Assembly: GCA_964058845.1 (NCBI GenBank)
Contig: CAXKVR010000002.1
Coordinates: forward strand, 1 to 64,000
Direction: 5' to 3'
Source: Carex sylvatica
Taxonomy: Eukaryota > Streptophyta > Magnoliopsida > Poales > Cyperaceae
Length of the DNA: 64,000 bases
In this document: positions 7,746-22,900 of the stretch, piece after piece
Numbering within the stretch: the stretch's first letter is position 1
Layout: every line of letters begins with the position of its first letter
The notes under the pieces: model-generated
Database searches by the model: none
What the model was told of the DNA's origin: nothing
What the model saw: only the letters and a program-made list of their open reading frames with translations
Position numbers and translations under genes: made by a program

Positions 7746-10700
7746 GGCCGTTACTTGTTGGAGCTGATAGGTCTTTGTTATAGGTTTCTTTTAAGTGGTC
7801 ATATCTCACAACCTTCACTCTTGGTTCGTACCGATATTTGAGGTTTACTTTTGTTTATGTAGATGGGGATTTTCTTGGAGTGGGCCGCTTTCTTGGAACG
7901 AGACGCATCCAACAGCCAAGTCTTCGTTGCGATTTCGCTTGTAAGATAAGTTTCCTTCACAATATCTCCTTTCTTTTTTGTTGCATTACTTAGTTCTTCC
8001 CTTACTTTGGTGTACCTTTCCGGTTGAAGTCAGCCAAAGCTGACTTGGCCGTTACTTGTTGGAGCTGATAGGTCTTTTATTATAGTTTTCTTTTAGGTGG
8101 TCATATCTCACAGCATTCACTCTTGTTTAGTACCGATATCTGAGTTTTACTTTTGTTTATGTAGATGGGGATTTTCTTGGAGTTGGCTTCTTTCTTGGAA
8201 CGGCACGCATCCAACAGCCAAGTCTACATTGCGATTTCGCTTGTAATATAAGTTTTCTTCACAAGTTCTCCTTTCTTTTTTGTTGCATTACTTAGTTCTT
8301 CCCTTACTTTCGTGTACCTTTCCGGTTGAAGTCAGCCAAAGCTGACTTGGCCGTTACTTGTTGGAGCTGATAGGTCTTTGTTATAGGTTTCTTTTAAGTG
8401 GTCATATCTCACAACCTTCACTCTTGGTTCGTACCGATATTTGAGTTTTACTTTTGTTTATGTAGATGGGGATTTTCTTGGAGTGGGCCGCTTTCTTGGA
8501 ACGAGATGCATCCAACAGCCAAGACTTCGTTGCGATTTTGCTTGTGAGATAAGTTTCCTTCACAATATCTTCTTTCTTTTTTGTTGCATTACTTAGTTCT
8601 TCCCTTACTTTCGTGTACCTTACCGGTTGAAGTCAGCCAAAGCTGACTTGGCCGTTACTTGTTGGAGCTGATAGGTCTTTGTTATAGGTTTCTTTTAAGT
8701 GGTCATATCTCACAACCTTCACTCTTGGTTCGTACCGATATTTGAGTTTTACTTTTGTTTATGTAGATGGGGATTTTCTTGGAGTGGGCCGCTTTCTTGG
8801 AACGAGATGCATCCAACAGCCAAGACTTCGTTGCGATTTTGCTTGTGAGATAAGTTTCCTTCACAATATCTCCTTTCTTTTTTGTTGCATTACTTAGTTC
8901 TTCCCTTACTTTCATGTACCTTACCGGTTGAAGTCAGCCAAAGCTGACTTGGCCGTTACTTGTTGGAGCTGATAGGTCTTTGTTATAGGTTTCTTTTAAG
9001 TGGTCATATCTCACAACCTTCACTCTTGGTTCGTACCGATATTTGAGGTTTACTTTTGTTTATGTAGATGGGGATTTTCTTGGAGTGGGCCGCTTTCTTG
9101 GAACGAGACGCATCCAACAGCCAATTCTTCTTTGCGATTTCGCTTGTAAGATAAGTTTCCTTCACAATATCTCCTTTCTTTTTTGTTGCATTACTTAGTT
9201 CTTCCCTTACTTTGGTGTACCTTTCCGGTTGAAGTCAGCCAAAGCTGACTTGGCCGTTACTTGTTGGAGCTGATAGGTCTTTTATTATAGTTTTCTTTTA
9301 GGTGGTCATATCTCACACCATTCACTTTTGGTTAGTACCGATATCTGAGTTTTACTTTTGTTTATGTAGATGGGATTTTCTTGGAGTTGGCTTCTTTCTT
9401 GGAACGGCACGCATCCAACAGCCAAGTCTACATTGCGATTTCGATTGTAAGATAAGTTTCCTTTACAAGTTCTCCTTTCTTTTTTGTTGCATTACTTAGT
9501 TCTTCCCTTACTTTCGTGTACCTTTCCGGTTGAAGTCAGCCAAAGCTGACTTGGCCGTTACTTGTTGGAGCTGATAGGTCTTTTATTATAGTTTTCTTTT
9601 AGGTGGTCATATCTCACAACCTTCACTCTTGATTAGTACCGATATCTGAGTTTTACTTTTGTTTATGTAGATGGGGATTTTCTTGGAGTGGGCCGATTTC
9701 TTGGAACGAGACGCATCCAACAGCCAAGTCTTCGTTGCGATTTCGCTTGTAAGATAAGTTTCCTTCACAATATCTCCTTTCTTTTTTGTCGCATTACTTA
9801 GTTCTTCCCTTACTTTGGTGTACCTTTCCGGTTGAAGTCAGCCAAAGCTGACTTGGCCGTTACTTGTTGGAGCTGATAGGTCTTTGTTATAGGTTTCTTT
9901 TAAGTGGTCATAGCTCACAACCTTCACTCTTGGTTCGTACCGATATTTGAGTTTTACTTTTGTTTATGTAGATGGAGATTTTCTTGGAGTGGGCCGCTTT
10001 CTTGGAACGAGATGCATCCAACAGCCAAGACTTCGTTGCGATTTCGCTTGTGAGATAAGTTTCCTTCACAATATCTCCTTTCTTTTTTGTTGCATTATTA
10101 AGTTCTTCCCTTACTTTGGTGTACCTTTCCGGTTGAAGTCAGCCAAAGCTGACTTGGCCGTTACTTGTTGGAGCTGATAGGTCTTTTATTATAGTTTTCT
10201 TTTAGGTGGTCATATCTCACAACCATCACTCTTGGTTCGTACCGATATGTGTGTTTTACTTTTGTTTATGTAGATGGGGATTTTCTTGGAGTGGGCCGCT
10301 TTCTTGGAACGAGACGCATCCAACAGCCAATTCTTCTTTGCGATTTCGCTTGTAAGATAAGTTTCCTTCACAATATCTCCTTTCTTTTTTGTTGCATTAC
10401 TTAGTTCTTCCCTTTGGTGTACCTTTCCGGTTGAAGTCAGCCAAAGCTGACTTGGCCGTTACTTGTTGGAGCTGATAGGTCTTTGTTATAGGTTTCTTTT
10501 AAGTGGTCATATCTCACAACCTTCACTCTTGGTTCGTACCGATATTTGAGGTTTACTTTTGTTTATGTAGATGGGGATTTTCTTGGAGTGGGCCGCTTTC
10601 TTGGAACGAGATGCATCCAACAGCCAAGACTTCGTTGCGATTTCGCTTGTGAGATAAGTTTCCTTCACAATATCTCCTTTCTTTTTTGTTGCATTACTTA

Positions 10701-12284
10701 GTTCTTCCCTTACTTTCGTGTACCTTACCGGTTGAAGTCAGCCAAAGCTGACTTGGCCGTTACTTGTTGGAGCTGATAGGTCTTTGTTATAGGTTTCTTT
10801 TAAGTGGTCATATCTCACAACCATCACTCTTGGTTCGTACCGATATGTGTGTTTTACTTTTGTTTATGTAGATGGGGATTTTCTTGGAGTTGGCTTCTTT
10901 CTTGGAACGGCACGCATCCAACAGCCAAGTCTACATTGCGATTTCGCTTGTAATATAAGTTTTCTTCACAAGTTCTCCTTTCTTTTTTGTTGCATTCCTT
11001 AGTTCTTCCCTTACTTTCGTGTACCTTTCCGGTTGAAGTCAGCCAAAGCTGACTTGGCCGTTACTTGTTGGAGCTGATAGGTCTTTGTTATAGGTTTCTT
11101 TTAAGTGGTCATATCTCACAACCTTCACTCTTGGTTCGTACCGATATTTGAGGTTTACTTTTGTTTATGTAGATGGGGATTTTCTTGGAGTGGGCCGCTT
11201 TCTTGGAACGAGATGCATCCAACAGCCAAGTCTTCGTTGCGATTTTGCTTGTGAGATAAGTTTCCTTCACAATATCTCCTTTCTTTTTTGTTGCATTACT
11301 TAGTTCTTCCCTTACTTTGGTGTACCTTTTCGGTTGAAGTCAGCCAAAGCTGACTTGGCCGTTACTTGTTGGAGCTGATAGGTCTTTTATTATAGTTTTC
11401 TTTTAGGTGGTCATATCTCATAACCTTCACTCTTGATTAGTACCGATATCTGAGTTTTACTTTTGTTTATGTAGATGGGGATTTTCTTGGAGTGGGCCGA
11501 TTTCTTGGAACGAGACGCATCCAACAGCCAAGTCTTCGTTGCGATTTCGCTTGTAAGATAAGTTTCCTTCACAATATCTCATTTCTTTTTTGTTGCATTA
11601 CTTAGTTCTTCCCTTACTTTGGTGTACCTTTCCGGTTGAAGTCAGCCAAAGCTGACTTGGCCGTTACTTGTTGGAGCTGATAGGTCTTTTATTATAGTTT
11701 TCTTTTAGGTGGTCATATCTCACAGCATTCACTCTTGTTTAGTACCGATATCTGAGTTTTACTTTTGTTTATGTAGATGGGGATTTTCTTGGAGTTGGCT
11801 TCTTTCTTGGAACGGCACGCATCCAACAGCCAAGTCTACATTGCGATTTCGCTTGTAATATAAGTTTTCTTCACAAGTTCTCCTTTCTTTTTTGTTGCAT
11901 TACTTAGTTCTTCCCTTACTTTGGTGTACCTTTCCGGTTGAAGTCAGCCAAAGCTGACTTGGCCGTTACTTGTTGGAGCTGATAGGTCTTTGTTATAGGT
12001 TTCTTTTAAGTGGTCATATCTCACAACCTTCACTCTTGGTTCGTACCGATATTTGAGTTTTACTTTTGTTTATGTAGATGGGGATTTTCTTGAAGTGGGC
12101 CGCTTTCTTGGAACGAGATGCATCCAACAGCCAAGACTTCGTTGCGATTTTGCTTGTGAGATAAGTTTCCTTCACAATATCTCCTTTCTTTTTTGTTGCA
12201 TTACTTAGTTCTTCCCTTACTTTCGTGTACCTTACCGGTTGAAGTCAGCCAAAGCTGACTTGGCCGTTACTTGTTGCAGCTGAT

Positions 12285-12414
12285 AGGTCTTTGTTATAGG
12301 TTTCTTTTAAGTGGTCATATCTCACAACCTTCACTCTTGGTTCGTACCGATATTTGAGGTTTACTTTTGTTTATGTAGATGGGGATTTTCTTGGAGTGGG
12401 CCGCTTTCTTGGAA
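12285..12414 (+). repeat. Truncated 130-bp monomer
   Basis: A monomer starts at 12285 and stops after the core sequence CTTTCTTGGAA, where the next monomer starts at 12415. The two units share their first 130 bp, so this is an internal deletion or unequal exchange within the array. Confidence 0.9.
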
Positions 12415-13319
12415 GGTCTTTGTTATAGGTTTCTTTTAAGTGGTCATATCTCACAACCTTCACTCTTGGTTCGTACCGATATTTGAGGTTTACTTTTGTT
12501 TATGTAGATGGGGATTTTCTTGGAGTGGGCCGCTTTCTTGGAACGAGACGCATCCAACAGCCAATTCTTCTTTGCGATTTCGCTTGTAAGATAAGTTTCC
12601 TTCACAATATCTCCTTTCTTTTTTGTTGCATTACTTAGTTCTTCCCTTACTTTGGTGTACCTTTCCGGTTGAAGTCAGCCAAAGCTGACTTGGCCGTTAC
12701 TTGTTGGAGCTGATAGGTCTTTTATTATAGTTTTCTTTTAGGTGGTCATATCTCACACCATTCACTCTTGGTTAGTACCGATATCTGAGTTTTACTTTTG
12801 TTTATGTAGATGGGATTTTCTTGGAGTTGGCTTCTTTCTTGGAACGGCACGCATCCAACAGCCAAGTCTACATTGCGATTTCGTTTGTAAGATAAGTTTC
12901 CTTTACAAGTTCTCCTTTCTTTTTTGTTGCATTACTTAGTTCTTCCCTTACTTTCGTGTACCTTTCCGGTTGAAGTCAGCCAAAGCTGACTTGGCCGTTA
13001 CTTGTTGGAGCTGATAGGTCTTTTATTATAGTTTTCTTTTAGGTGGTCATATCTCACAACCTTCACTCTTGATTAGTACCGATATCTGAGTTTTACTTTT
13101 GTTTATGTAGATGGGGATTTTCTTGGAGTGGGCCGATTTCTTGGAACGAGACGCATCCAACAGCCAAGTCTTCGTTGCGATTTCGCTTGTAAGATAAGTT
13201 TCCTTCACAATATCTCCTTTCTTTTTTGTCGCATTACTTAGTTCTTCCCTTACTTTGGTGTACCTTTCCGGTTGAAGTCAGCCAAAGCTGACTTGGCCGT
13301 TACTTGTTGGAGCTGATAG

Positions 13320-16020
13320 GTCTTTGTTATAGGTTTCTTTTAAGTGGTCATATCTCACAACCTTCACTCTTGGTTCGTACCGATATTTGAGTTTTACTTT
13401 TGTTTATGTAGATGGGGATTTTCTTGGAGTGGGCCGATTTCTTGGAACGAGACGCATCCAACAGCCAAGTCTTCGTTGCGATTTCGCTTGTAAGATAAGT
13501 TTCCTTCACAATATCTCCATTCTTTTTTGTCGCATTACTTAGTTCTTCCCTTACTTTGGTGTACCTTTCCGGTTGAAGTCAGCCAAAGCTGACTTGGCCG
13601 TTACTTGTTGGAGCTGATAGGTCTTTTATTATAGTTTTCTTTTAGGTGGTCATATCTCACAACCTTCACTCTTGATTAGTACCGATATCTGAGTTTTACT
13701 TTTGTTTATGTAGATGGGGATTTTCTTGGAGTGGGCCGATTTCTTGGAACGAGACGCATCCAACAGCCAAGTCTTCGTTGCGATTTCGCTTGTAAGATAA
13801 GTTTCCTTCACAATATCTCCTTTCTTTTTTGTCGCATTACTTAGTTCTTCCCTTACTTTGGTGTACCTTTCCGGTTGAAGTCAGCCAAAGCTGACTTGGC
13901 CGTTACTTGTTGGAGCTGATAGGTCTTTGTTATAGGTTTCTTTTAAGTGGTCATAGCTCACAACCTTCACTCTTGGTTCGTACCGATATTTGAGTTTTAC
14001 TTTTGTTTATGTAGATGGGGATTTTCTTGGAGTGGGCCGATTTCTTGGAACGAGACGCATCCAACAGCCAAGTCTTCGTTGCGATTTCGCTTGTAAGATA
14101 AGTTTCCTTCACAATATCTCCTTTCTTTTTTGTCGCATTACTTAGTTCTTCCCTTACTTTGGTGTACCTTTCCGGTTGAAGTCAGCCAAAGCTGACTTGG
14201 CCGTTACTTGTTGGAGCTGATAGGTCTTTGTTATAGGTTTCTTTTAAGTGGTCATATCTCACAACCTTCACTCTTGGTTCGTACCGATATTTGAGTTTTA
14301 CTTTTGTTTATGTAGATGGGGATTTTCTTGGAGTGGGCCGATTTCTTGGAACGAGACGCATCCAACAGCCAAGTCTTCGTTGCGATTTCGCTTGTAAGAT
14401 AAGTTTCCTTCACAATATCTCCATTCTTTTTTGTTGCATTACTTAGTTCTTCCCTTACTTTCGTGTACCTTTCCGGTTGAAGTCAGCCAAAGCTGACTTG
14501 GCCGTTACTTGTTGGAGCTGATAGGTCTTTTATTATAGTTTTCTTTTAGGTGGTCATATCTCACAACCTTCACTCTTGATTAGTACCGATATCTGAGTTT
14601 TACTTTTGTTTATGTAGATGGGGATTTTCTTGGAGTGGGCCGATTTCTTGGAACGAGACGCATCCAACAGCCAAGTCTTCGTTGCGATTTCGCTTGTAAG
14701 ATAAGTTTCCTTCACAATATCTCCTTTCTTTTTTGTCGCATTACTTAGTTCTTCCCTTACTTTGGTGTACCTTTCCGGTTGAAGTCAGCCAAAGCTGACT
14801 TGGCCGTTACTTGTTGGAGCTGATAGGTCTTTGTTATAGGTTTCTTTTAAGTCGTCATAGCTCACAACCTTCACTCTTGGTTCGTACCGATATTTGAGTT
14901 TTACTTTTGTTTATGTAGATGGGGATTTTCTTGGAGTGGGCCGCTTTCTTGGAACGAGACGCATCCAACAGCCAAGTCTTCGTTGCGATTTCGCTTGTAA
15001 GATAAGTTTCCTTCACAATATCTCCTTTCTTTTTTGTCGCATTACTTAGTTCTTCCCTTACTTTGGTGTACCTTTCCGGTTGAAGTCAGCCAAAGCTGAC
15101 TTGGCCGTTACTTGTTGGAGCTGATAGGTCTTTGTTATAGGTTTCTTTTAAGTGGTCATATCTCACAACCTTCACTCTTGGTTCGTACCGATATTTGAGT
15201 TTTACTTTTGTTTATGTAGATGGGGATTTTCTTGGAGTGGGCCGATTTCTTGGAACGAGACGCATCCAACAGCCAAGTCTTCGTTGCGATTTCGCTTGTA
15301 AGATAAGTTTCCTTCACAATATCTCCATTCTTTTTTGTTGCATTACTTAGTTCTTCCCTTACTTTCGTGTACCTTTCCGGTTGAAGTCAGCCAAAGCTGA
15401 CTTGGCCGTTACTTGTTGGAGCTGATAGGTCTTTTATTATAGTTTTCTTTTAGGTGGTCATATCTCACAACCTTCACTCTTGATTAGTACCGATATCTGA
15501 GTTTTACTTTTGTTTATGTAGATGGGGATTTTCTTGGAGTGGGCCGATTTCTTGGAACGAGACGCATCCAACAGCCAAGTCTTCGTTGCGATTTCGCTTG
15601 TAAGATAAGTTTCCTTCACAATATCTCCTTTCTTTTTTGTCGCATTACTTAGTTCTTCCCTTACTTTGGTGTACCTTTCCGGTTGAAGTCAGCCAAAGCT
15701 GACTTGGCCGTTACTTGTTGGAGCTGATAGGTCTTTGTTATAGGTTTCTTTTAAGTGGTCATAGCTCACAACCTTCACTCTTGGTTCGTACCGATATTTG
15801 AGTTTTACTTTTGTTTATGTAGATGGGGATTTTCTTGGAGTGGGCCGCTTTCTTGGAACGAGACGCATCCAACAGCCAAGTCTTCGTTGCGATTTCGCTT
15901 GTAAGATAAGTTTCCTTCACAATATCTCCTTTCTTTTTTGTCGCATTACTTAGTTCTTCCCTTACTTTCGTTTACCTTACCGGTTGAAGTCAGCCAAAGC
16001 TGACTTGGCCGTTACTTGTT
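13320..16020 (+). repeat. 904-bp trimeric higher-order repeat
   Basis: Private variants recur every three monomers. CTCCATTC replaces CTCCTTTC at about 13517, 14421 and 15325, and CATAGCTCAC replaces CATATCTCAC at about 13952, 14856 and 15760, each 904 bp apart. This marks a block of about three trimers formed more recently than the monomer array. Confidence 0.85.
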
Positions 16021-19000
16021 GCAGCTGATAGGTCTTTGTTATAGGTTTCTTTTAAGTGGTCATATCTCACAACCTTCACTCTTGGTTCGTACCGATATTT
16101 GAGGTTTACTTTTGTTTATGTAGATGGGGATTTTCTTGGAACGAGACGCATCCAACAGCCAATTCTTCTTTGCGATTTCGCTTGTAAGATAAGTTTCCTT
16201 CACAATATCTCCTTTCTTTTTTGTTGCATTACTTAGTTCTTCCCTTACTTTGGTGTACCTTTCCGGTTGAAGTCAGCCAAAGCTGACTTGGCCGTTACTT
16301 GTTGGAGCTGATAGGTCTTTTATTATAGTTTTCTTTTAGGTGGTCATATCTCACACCATTCACTCTTGTTTAGTACCGATATCTGAGTTTTACTTTTGTT
16401 TATGTAGATAGGATTTTCTTGGAGTTGGCTTCTTTCTTGGAACGGCACGCATCCAACAGCCAAGTCTACATTGCGATTTCGATTGTAAGATAAGTTTCCT
16501 TTACAAGTTCTCCTTTCTTTTTTGTTGCATTACTTAGTTCTTCCCTTACTTTCGTGTACCTTTCCGGTTGAAGTCAGCCAAAGCTGACTTGGCCGTTACT
16601 TGTTGGAGCTGATAGGTCTTTTATTATAGTTTTCTTTTAGGTGGTCATATCTCACAACCTTCACTCTTGATTAGTACCGATATCTGAGTTTTACTTTTGT
16701 TTATGTAGATGGGGATTTTCTTGGAGTGGGCCGATTTCTTGGAACGAGACGCATCCAACAGCCAAGTCTTCGTTGCGATTTCGCTTGTAAGATAAGTTTC
16801 CTTCACAATATCTCCTTTCTTTTTTGTCGCATTACTTAGTTCTTCCCTTACTTTGGTGTACCTTTCCGGTTGAAGTCAGCCAAAGCTGACTTGGCCGTTA
16901 CTTGTTGGAGCTGATAGGTCTTTGTTATAGGTTTCTTTTAAGTGGTCATAGCTCACAACCTTCACTCTTGGTTCGTACCGATATTTGAGTTTTACTTTTG
17001 TTTATGTAGATGGGGATTTTCTTGGAGTGGGCCGCTTTCTTGGAACGAGATGCATCCAACAGCCAAGACTTCTTTGCGATTTTGCTTGTGAGATAAGTTT
17101 CCTTCACAATATCTCCTTTCTTTTTTGTTGCATTACTTAGTTCTTCCCTTACTTTCGTTTACCTTACCGGTTGAAGTCAGCCAAAGCTGACTTGGCCGTT
17201 ACTTGTTGCAGCTGATAGGTCTTTTATTATAGTTTTCTTTTAGGTGGTCATATCTCACAACCTTCACTCTTGGTTCGTACCGATATTTGAGGTTTACTTT
17301 TGTTTATGTAGATGGGGATTTTCTTGGAGTGGGCCGATTTCTTGGAACGAGACGCATCCAACAGCCAAGTCTTCGTTGCGATTTCGCTTGTAAGATAAGT
17401 TTCCTTCACAATATCTCCTTTCTTTTTTGTCGCATTACTTAGTTCTTCCCTTACTTTGGTGTACCTTTCCGGTTGAAGTCAGCCAAAGCTGACTTGGCCG
17501 TTACTTGTTGGAGCTGATAGGTCTTTTATTATAGTTTTCTTTTAGGTGGTCATATCTCACAGCATTCACTCTTGGTTAGTACCGATATCTGAGTTTTACT
17601 TTTGTTTATGTAGATGGGGATTTTCTTGGAGTGGGCCGCTTTCTTGGAACGAGACGCATCCAACAGCCAAGTCTTCGTTGCGATTTCGCTTGTAAGATAA
17701 GTTTCCTTCACAATATCTCCTTTCTTTTTTGTTGCATTACTTAGTTCTTCCCTTACTTTGGTGTACCTTTCCGGTTGAAGTCAGCCAAAGCTGACTTGGC
17801 CGTTACTTGTTGGAGCTGATAGGTCTTTTATTATAGTTTTCTTTTAGGTGGTCATATCTCACAACCTTCACTCTTGATTAGTACCGATATCTGAGTTTTA
17901 CTTTTGTTTATGTAGATGGGGATTTTCTTGGAGTGGGCCGATTTCTTGGAACGAGACGCATCCAACAGCCAAGTCTTCGTTGCGATTTCGCTTGTAAGAT
18001 AAGTTTCCTTCACAATATCTCCATTCTTTTTTGTCGCATTACTTAGTTCTTCCCTTACTTTGGTGTACCTTTCCGGTTGAAGTCAGCCAAAGCTGACTTG
18101 GCCGTTACTTGTTGGAGCTGATAGGTCTTTTATTATAGTTTTCTTTTAGGTGGTCATATCTCACACCATTCACTCTTGGTTAGTACCGATATCTGAGTTT
18201 TACTTTTGTTTATGTAGATGGGATTTTCTTGGAGTTGGCTTCTTTCTTGGAACGGCACGCATCCAACAGCCAAGTCTACATTGCGATTTCGTTTGTAAGA
18301 TAAGTTTCCTTTACAAGTTCTCCTTTCTTTTTTGTTGCATTACTTAGTTCTTCCCTTACTTTTGTGTACCTTTCCGGTTGAAGTCAGCCAAAGCTGACTT
18401 GGCCGTTACTTGTTGGAGCTGATAGGTCTTTTATTATAGTTTTCTTTTAGGTGGTCATATCTCACAACCTTCACTCTTGATTAGTACCGATATCTGAGTT
18501 TTACTTTTGTTTATGTAGATGGGGATTTTCTTGGAGTGGGCCGATTTCTTGGAACGAGACGCATCCAACAGCCAAGTCTTCGTTGCGATTTCGCTTGTAA
18601 GATAAGTTTCCTTCACAATATCTCCTTTCTTTTTTGTCGCATTACTTAGTTCTTCCCTTACTTTGGTGTACCTTTCCGGTTGAAGTCATCCAAAGCTGAC
18701 TTGGCCGTTACTTGTTGGAGCTGATAGGTCTTTGTTATAGGTTTCTTTTAAGTGGTCATATCTCACAACCTTCACTCTTGGTTCGTACCGATATTTGAGT
18801 TTTACTTTTGTTTATGTAGATGGGGATTTTCTTGGAGTGGGCCGCTTTCTTGGAACGAGATGCATCCAACAGCCAAGACTTCGTTGCGATTTTGCTTGTG
18901 AGATAAGTTTCCTTCACAATATCTCCTTTCTTTTTTGTTGCATTACTTAGTTCTTCCCTTACTTTCGTGTACCTTACCGGTTGAAGTCAGCCAAAGCTGA

Positions 19001-19919
19001 CTTGGCCGTTACTTGTTGGAGCTGATAGGTCTTTGTTATAGGTTTCTTTTAAGTGGTCATATCTCACAACCTTCACTCTTGGTTCGTACCGATATTTGAG
19101 TTTTACTTTTGTTTATGTAGATGGGGATTTTCTTGGAGTGGGCCACTTTCTTGGAACGGCACGCATCCAACAGCCAAGTCTACATTGCGATTTCGTTTGT
19201 AAGATAAGTTTCCTTTACAAGTTCTCCTTTCTTTTTTGTTGCATTACTTAGTTCTTCCCTTACTTTCGTGTACCTTTCCGGTTGAAGTCAGCCAAAGCTG
19301 ACTTGGCCGTTACTTGTTGGAGCTGATAGGTCTTTTATTATAGTTTTCTTTTAGGTGGTCATATCTCACAACCTTCACTCTTGATTAGTACCGATATCTG
19401 AGTTTTACTTTTGTTTATGTAGATGGGGATTTTCTTGGAGTGGGCCGATTTCTTGGAACGAGACGCATCCAACAGCCAAGTCTTCGTTGCGATTTCGCTT
19501 GTAAGATAAGTTTCCTTCACAATATCTCCTTTCTTTTTTGTCGCATTACTTAGTTCTTCCCTTACTTTGGTGTACCTTTCCGGTTGAAGTCAGCCAAAGC
19601 TGACTTGGCCGTTACTTGTTGGAGCTGATAGGTCTTTTATTATAGTTTTCTTTTAGGTGGTCATATCTCACAGCATTCACTCTTGGTTAGTACCGATATC
19701 TGAGTTTTACTTTTGTTTATGTAGATGGGGATTTTCTTGGAGTGGGCCGCTTTCTTGGAACGAGACGCATCAAACAGCCAAGTTTTCGTTGCGATTTCGC
19801 TTGTAAGATAAGTTTCCTTCACAATATCTCCTTTCTTTTTTGTTGCATTACTTAGTTCTTCCCTTACTTTGGTGTACCTTTCCGGTTGAAGTCAGCCAAA
19901 GCTGACTTGGCCGTTACTT

Positions 19920-22900
19920 GTTGGAGCTGATAGGTCTTTTATTATAGTTTTCTTTTAGGTGGTCATATCTCACAGCATTCACTCTTGGTTAGTACCGATA
20001 TCTGAGTTTTACTTTTGTTTATGTAGATGGGGATTTTCTTGGAGTGGGCCGCTTTCTTGGAACGAGACGCATCCAACAGCCAAGACTTCGTTGCGATTTC
20101 GCTTGTAAGATAAGTTTCCTTCACAATATCTCCTTTCTTTTTTGTTGCATTACTTAGTTCTTCCCTTACTTTCGTGTACCTTTCCGGTTGAAGTCAGCCA
20201 AAGCTGACTTGGCCGTTACTTGTTGCAGCTGATAGGTCTTTGTTATAGGTTTCTTTTAAGTGGTCATATCTCACAACCTTCACTCTTGGTTAGTACCGAT
20301 ATCTGAGTTTTACTTTTGTTTATGTAGATGGTGATTTTCTTGGAGTGGGCCGCTTTCTTGGAACGAGACGCATCCAACAGCCAAGTCTTCGTTGCGATTT
20401 CGCTTGTAAGATAAGTTTCCTTCATAATATCTCCTTTCTTTTTTGTTGCATTACTTAGTTCTTCCCTTACTTTGGTGTACCTTTCCGGTTGAAGTCAGCC
20501 AAAGCTAACTTGGCCGTTACTTGTTGGAGCTGATAGGTCTTTTATTATAGTTTTCTTTTAGGTGGTCATATCTCACAGCATTCACTCTTGGTTAGTACCG
20601 ATATCTGAGTTTTACTTTTGTTTATGTAGATGGGGATTTTCTTGGAGTGGGCCGCTTTCTTGGAACGAGACGCATCCAACAGCCAAGTCTTCGTTGCGAT
20701 TTCGCTTGTAAGATAAGTTTCCTTCACAATATCTCCTTTCTTTTTTGTCGCATTACTTAGTTCTTCTCTTACTTTGGTGTACCTTTCCGGTTGAAGTCAG
20801 CCAAAGCTGACTTGGCCGTTACTTGTTGGAGCTGATAGGTCTTTTATTATAGTTTTCTTTTAGGTGGTCATATCTCACACCATTCACTCTTGGTGAGTAC
20901 TGATATCTGAGTTTTACTTTTGTTTATGTAGATGGGATTTTCTTGGAGTTGGCTTCTTTCTTGGAACGGCACGCATCCAACAGCCAAGTCTACATTGCGA
21001 TTTCGTTTGTAAGATAAGTTTCCTTTACAAGTTCTCCTTTCTTTTTTGTTGCATTACTTAGTTCTTCCCTTACTTTTGTGTACCTTTCCGGTTGAAGTCA
21101 GCCAAAGCTGACTTGGCCGTTACTTGTTGGAGCTGATAGGTCTTTTATTATAGTTTTCTTTTAGGTGGTCATATCTCACAACCTTCACTCTTGATTAGTA
21201 CCGATATCTGAGTTTTACTTTTGTTTATGTAGATGAGGATTTTCTTGGAGTGGGCCGATTTCTTGGAACGAGACGCATCCAACAGCCAAGTCTTCGTTGC
21301 GATTTCGCTTGTAAGATAAGTTTCCTTCACAATATCTCCTTTCTTTTTTGTCGCATTACTTAGTTCTTCCCTTACTTTGGTGTACCTTTCCGGTTGAAGT
21401 CAGCCAAAGCTGACTTGGCCGTTACTTGTTGGAGCTGATAGGTCTTTGTTATAGGTTTCTTTTAAGTGGTCATATCTCACAACCTTCACTCTTGGTTCGT
21501 ACCGATATTTGAGTTTTACTTTTGTTTATGTAGATGGGGATTTTCTTGGAGTGGGCCGCTTTCTTGGAACGAGATGCATCCAACAGCCAAGACTTCGTTG
21601 CGATTTTGCTTGTGAGATAAGTTTCCTTCACAATATCTCCTTTCTTTTTTGTTGCATTACTTAGTTCTTCCCTTACTTTCGTGTACCTTACCGGTTGAAG
21701 TCAGCCAAAGCTGACTTGGCCGTTACTTGTTGCAGCTGATAGGTCTTTGTTATAGGTTTCTTTTAAGTGGTCATATCTCACAACCTTCACTCTTGGTTCG
21801 TACCGATATTTGAGTTTTACTTTTGTTTATGTAGATGGGGATTTTCTTGGAGTGGGCCACTTTCTTGGAACGAGATGCATCCAACAGCCAAGACTTCGTT
21901 GCGATTTTGCTTGTGAGATAAGTTTCCTTCACAATATCTCCTTTCTTTTTTGTTGCATTACTTAGTTCTTCCCTTACTTTGGTGTACCTTTCCGGTTGAA
22001 GTCAGCCAAAGCTGACTTGGCCGTTACTTGTTGGAGCTGATAGGTCTTTGTTATAGGTTTCTTTTAAGTGGTCATATCTCACAACCATCACTCTTGGTTC
22101 GTACCGATATGTGTGTTTTACTTTTGTTTATGTAGATGGGGATTTTCTTGGAGTGGGCCGCTTTCTTGGAACGAGACGCATCCAACAGCCAATTCTTCTT
22201 TGCGATTTCGCTTGTAAGATAAGTTTCCTTCACAATATCTCCTTTCTTTTTTGTTGCATTACTTAGTTCTTCCCTTACTTTGGTGTACCTTTCCGGTTGA
22301 AGTCAGCCAAAGCTGACTTGGCCGTTACTTGTTGGAGCTGATAGGTCTTTTATTATAGTTTTCTTTTAGGTGGTCATATCTCACAGCATTCACTCTTGGT
22401 TAGTACCGATATCTGAGTTTTACTTTTGTTTATGTAGATGGGGATTTTCTTGGAGTGGGCCGCTTTCTTGGAACGAGACGCATCCAACAGCCAAGTCTTC
22501 GTTGCGATTTCGCTTGTAAGATAAGTTTCCTTCACAATATCTCCTTTCTTTTTTGTTGCATTACTTAGTTCTTCCCTTACTTTCGTGTACCTTTCCGGTT
22601 GAAGTCAGCCAAAGCTGACTTGGCCGTTACTTGTTGCAGCTGATAGGTCTTTGTTATAGGTTTCTTTTAAGTGGTCATATCTCACAACCTTCACTCTTGG
22701 TTAGTACCGATATCTGAGTTTTACCTTTGTTTATGTAGATGGTGATTTTCTTGGAGTGGGCCGCTTTCTTGGAACGAGACGCATCCAACAGCCAAGTCTT
22801 CGTTGCGATTTCGCTTGTAAGATAAGTTTCCTTCATAATATCTCCTTTCTTTTTTGTTGCATTACTTAGTTCTTCCCTTACTTTGGTGTACCTTTCCGGT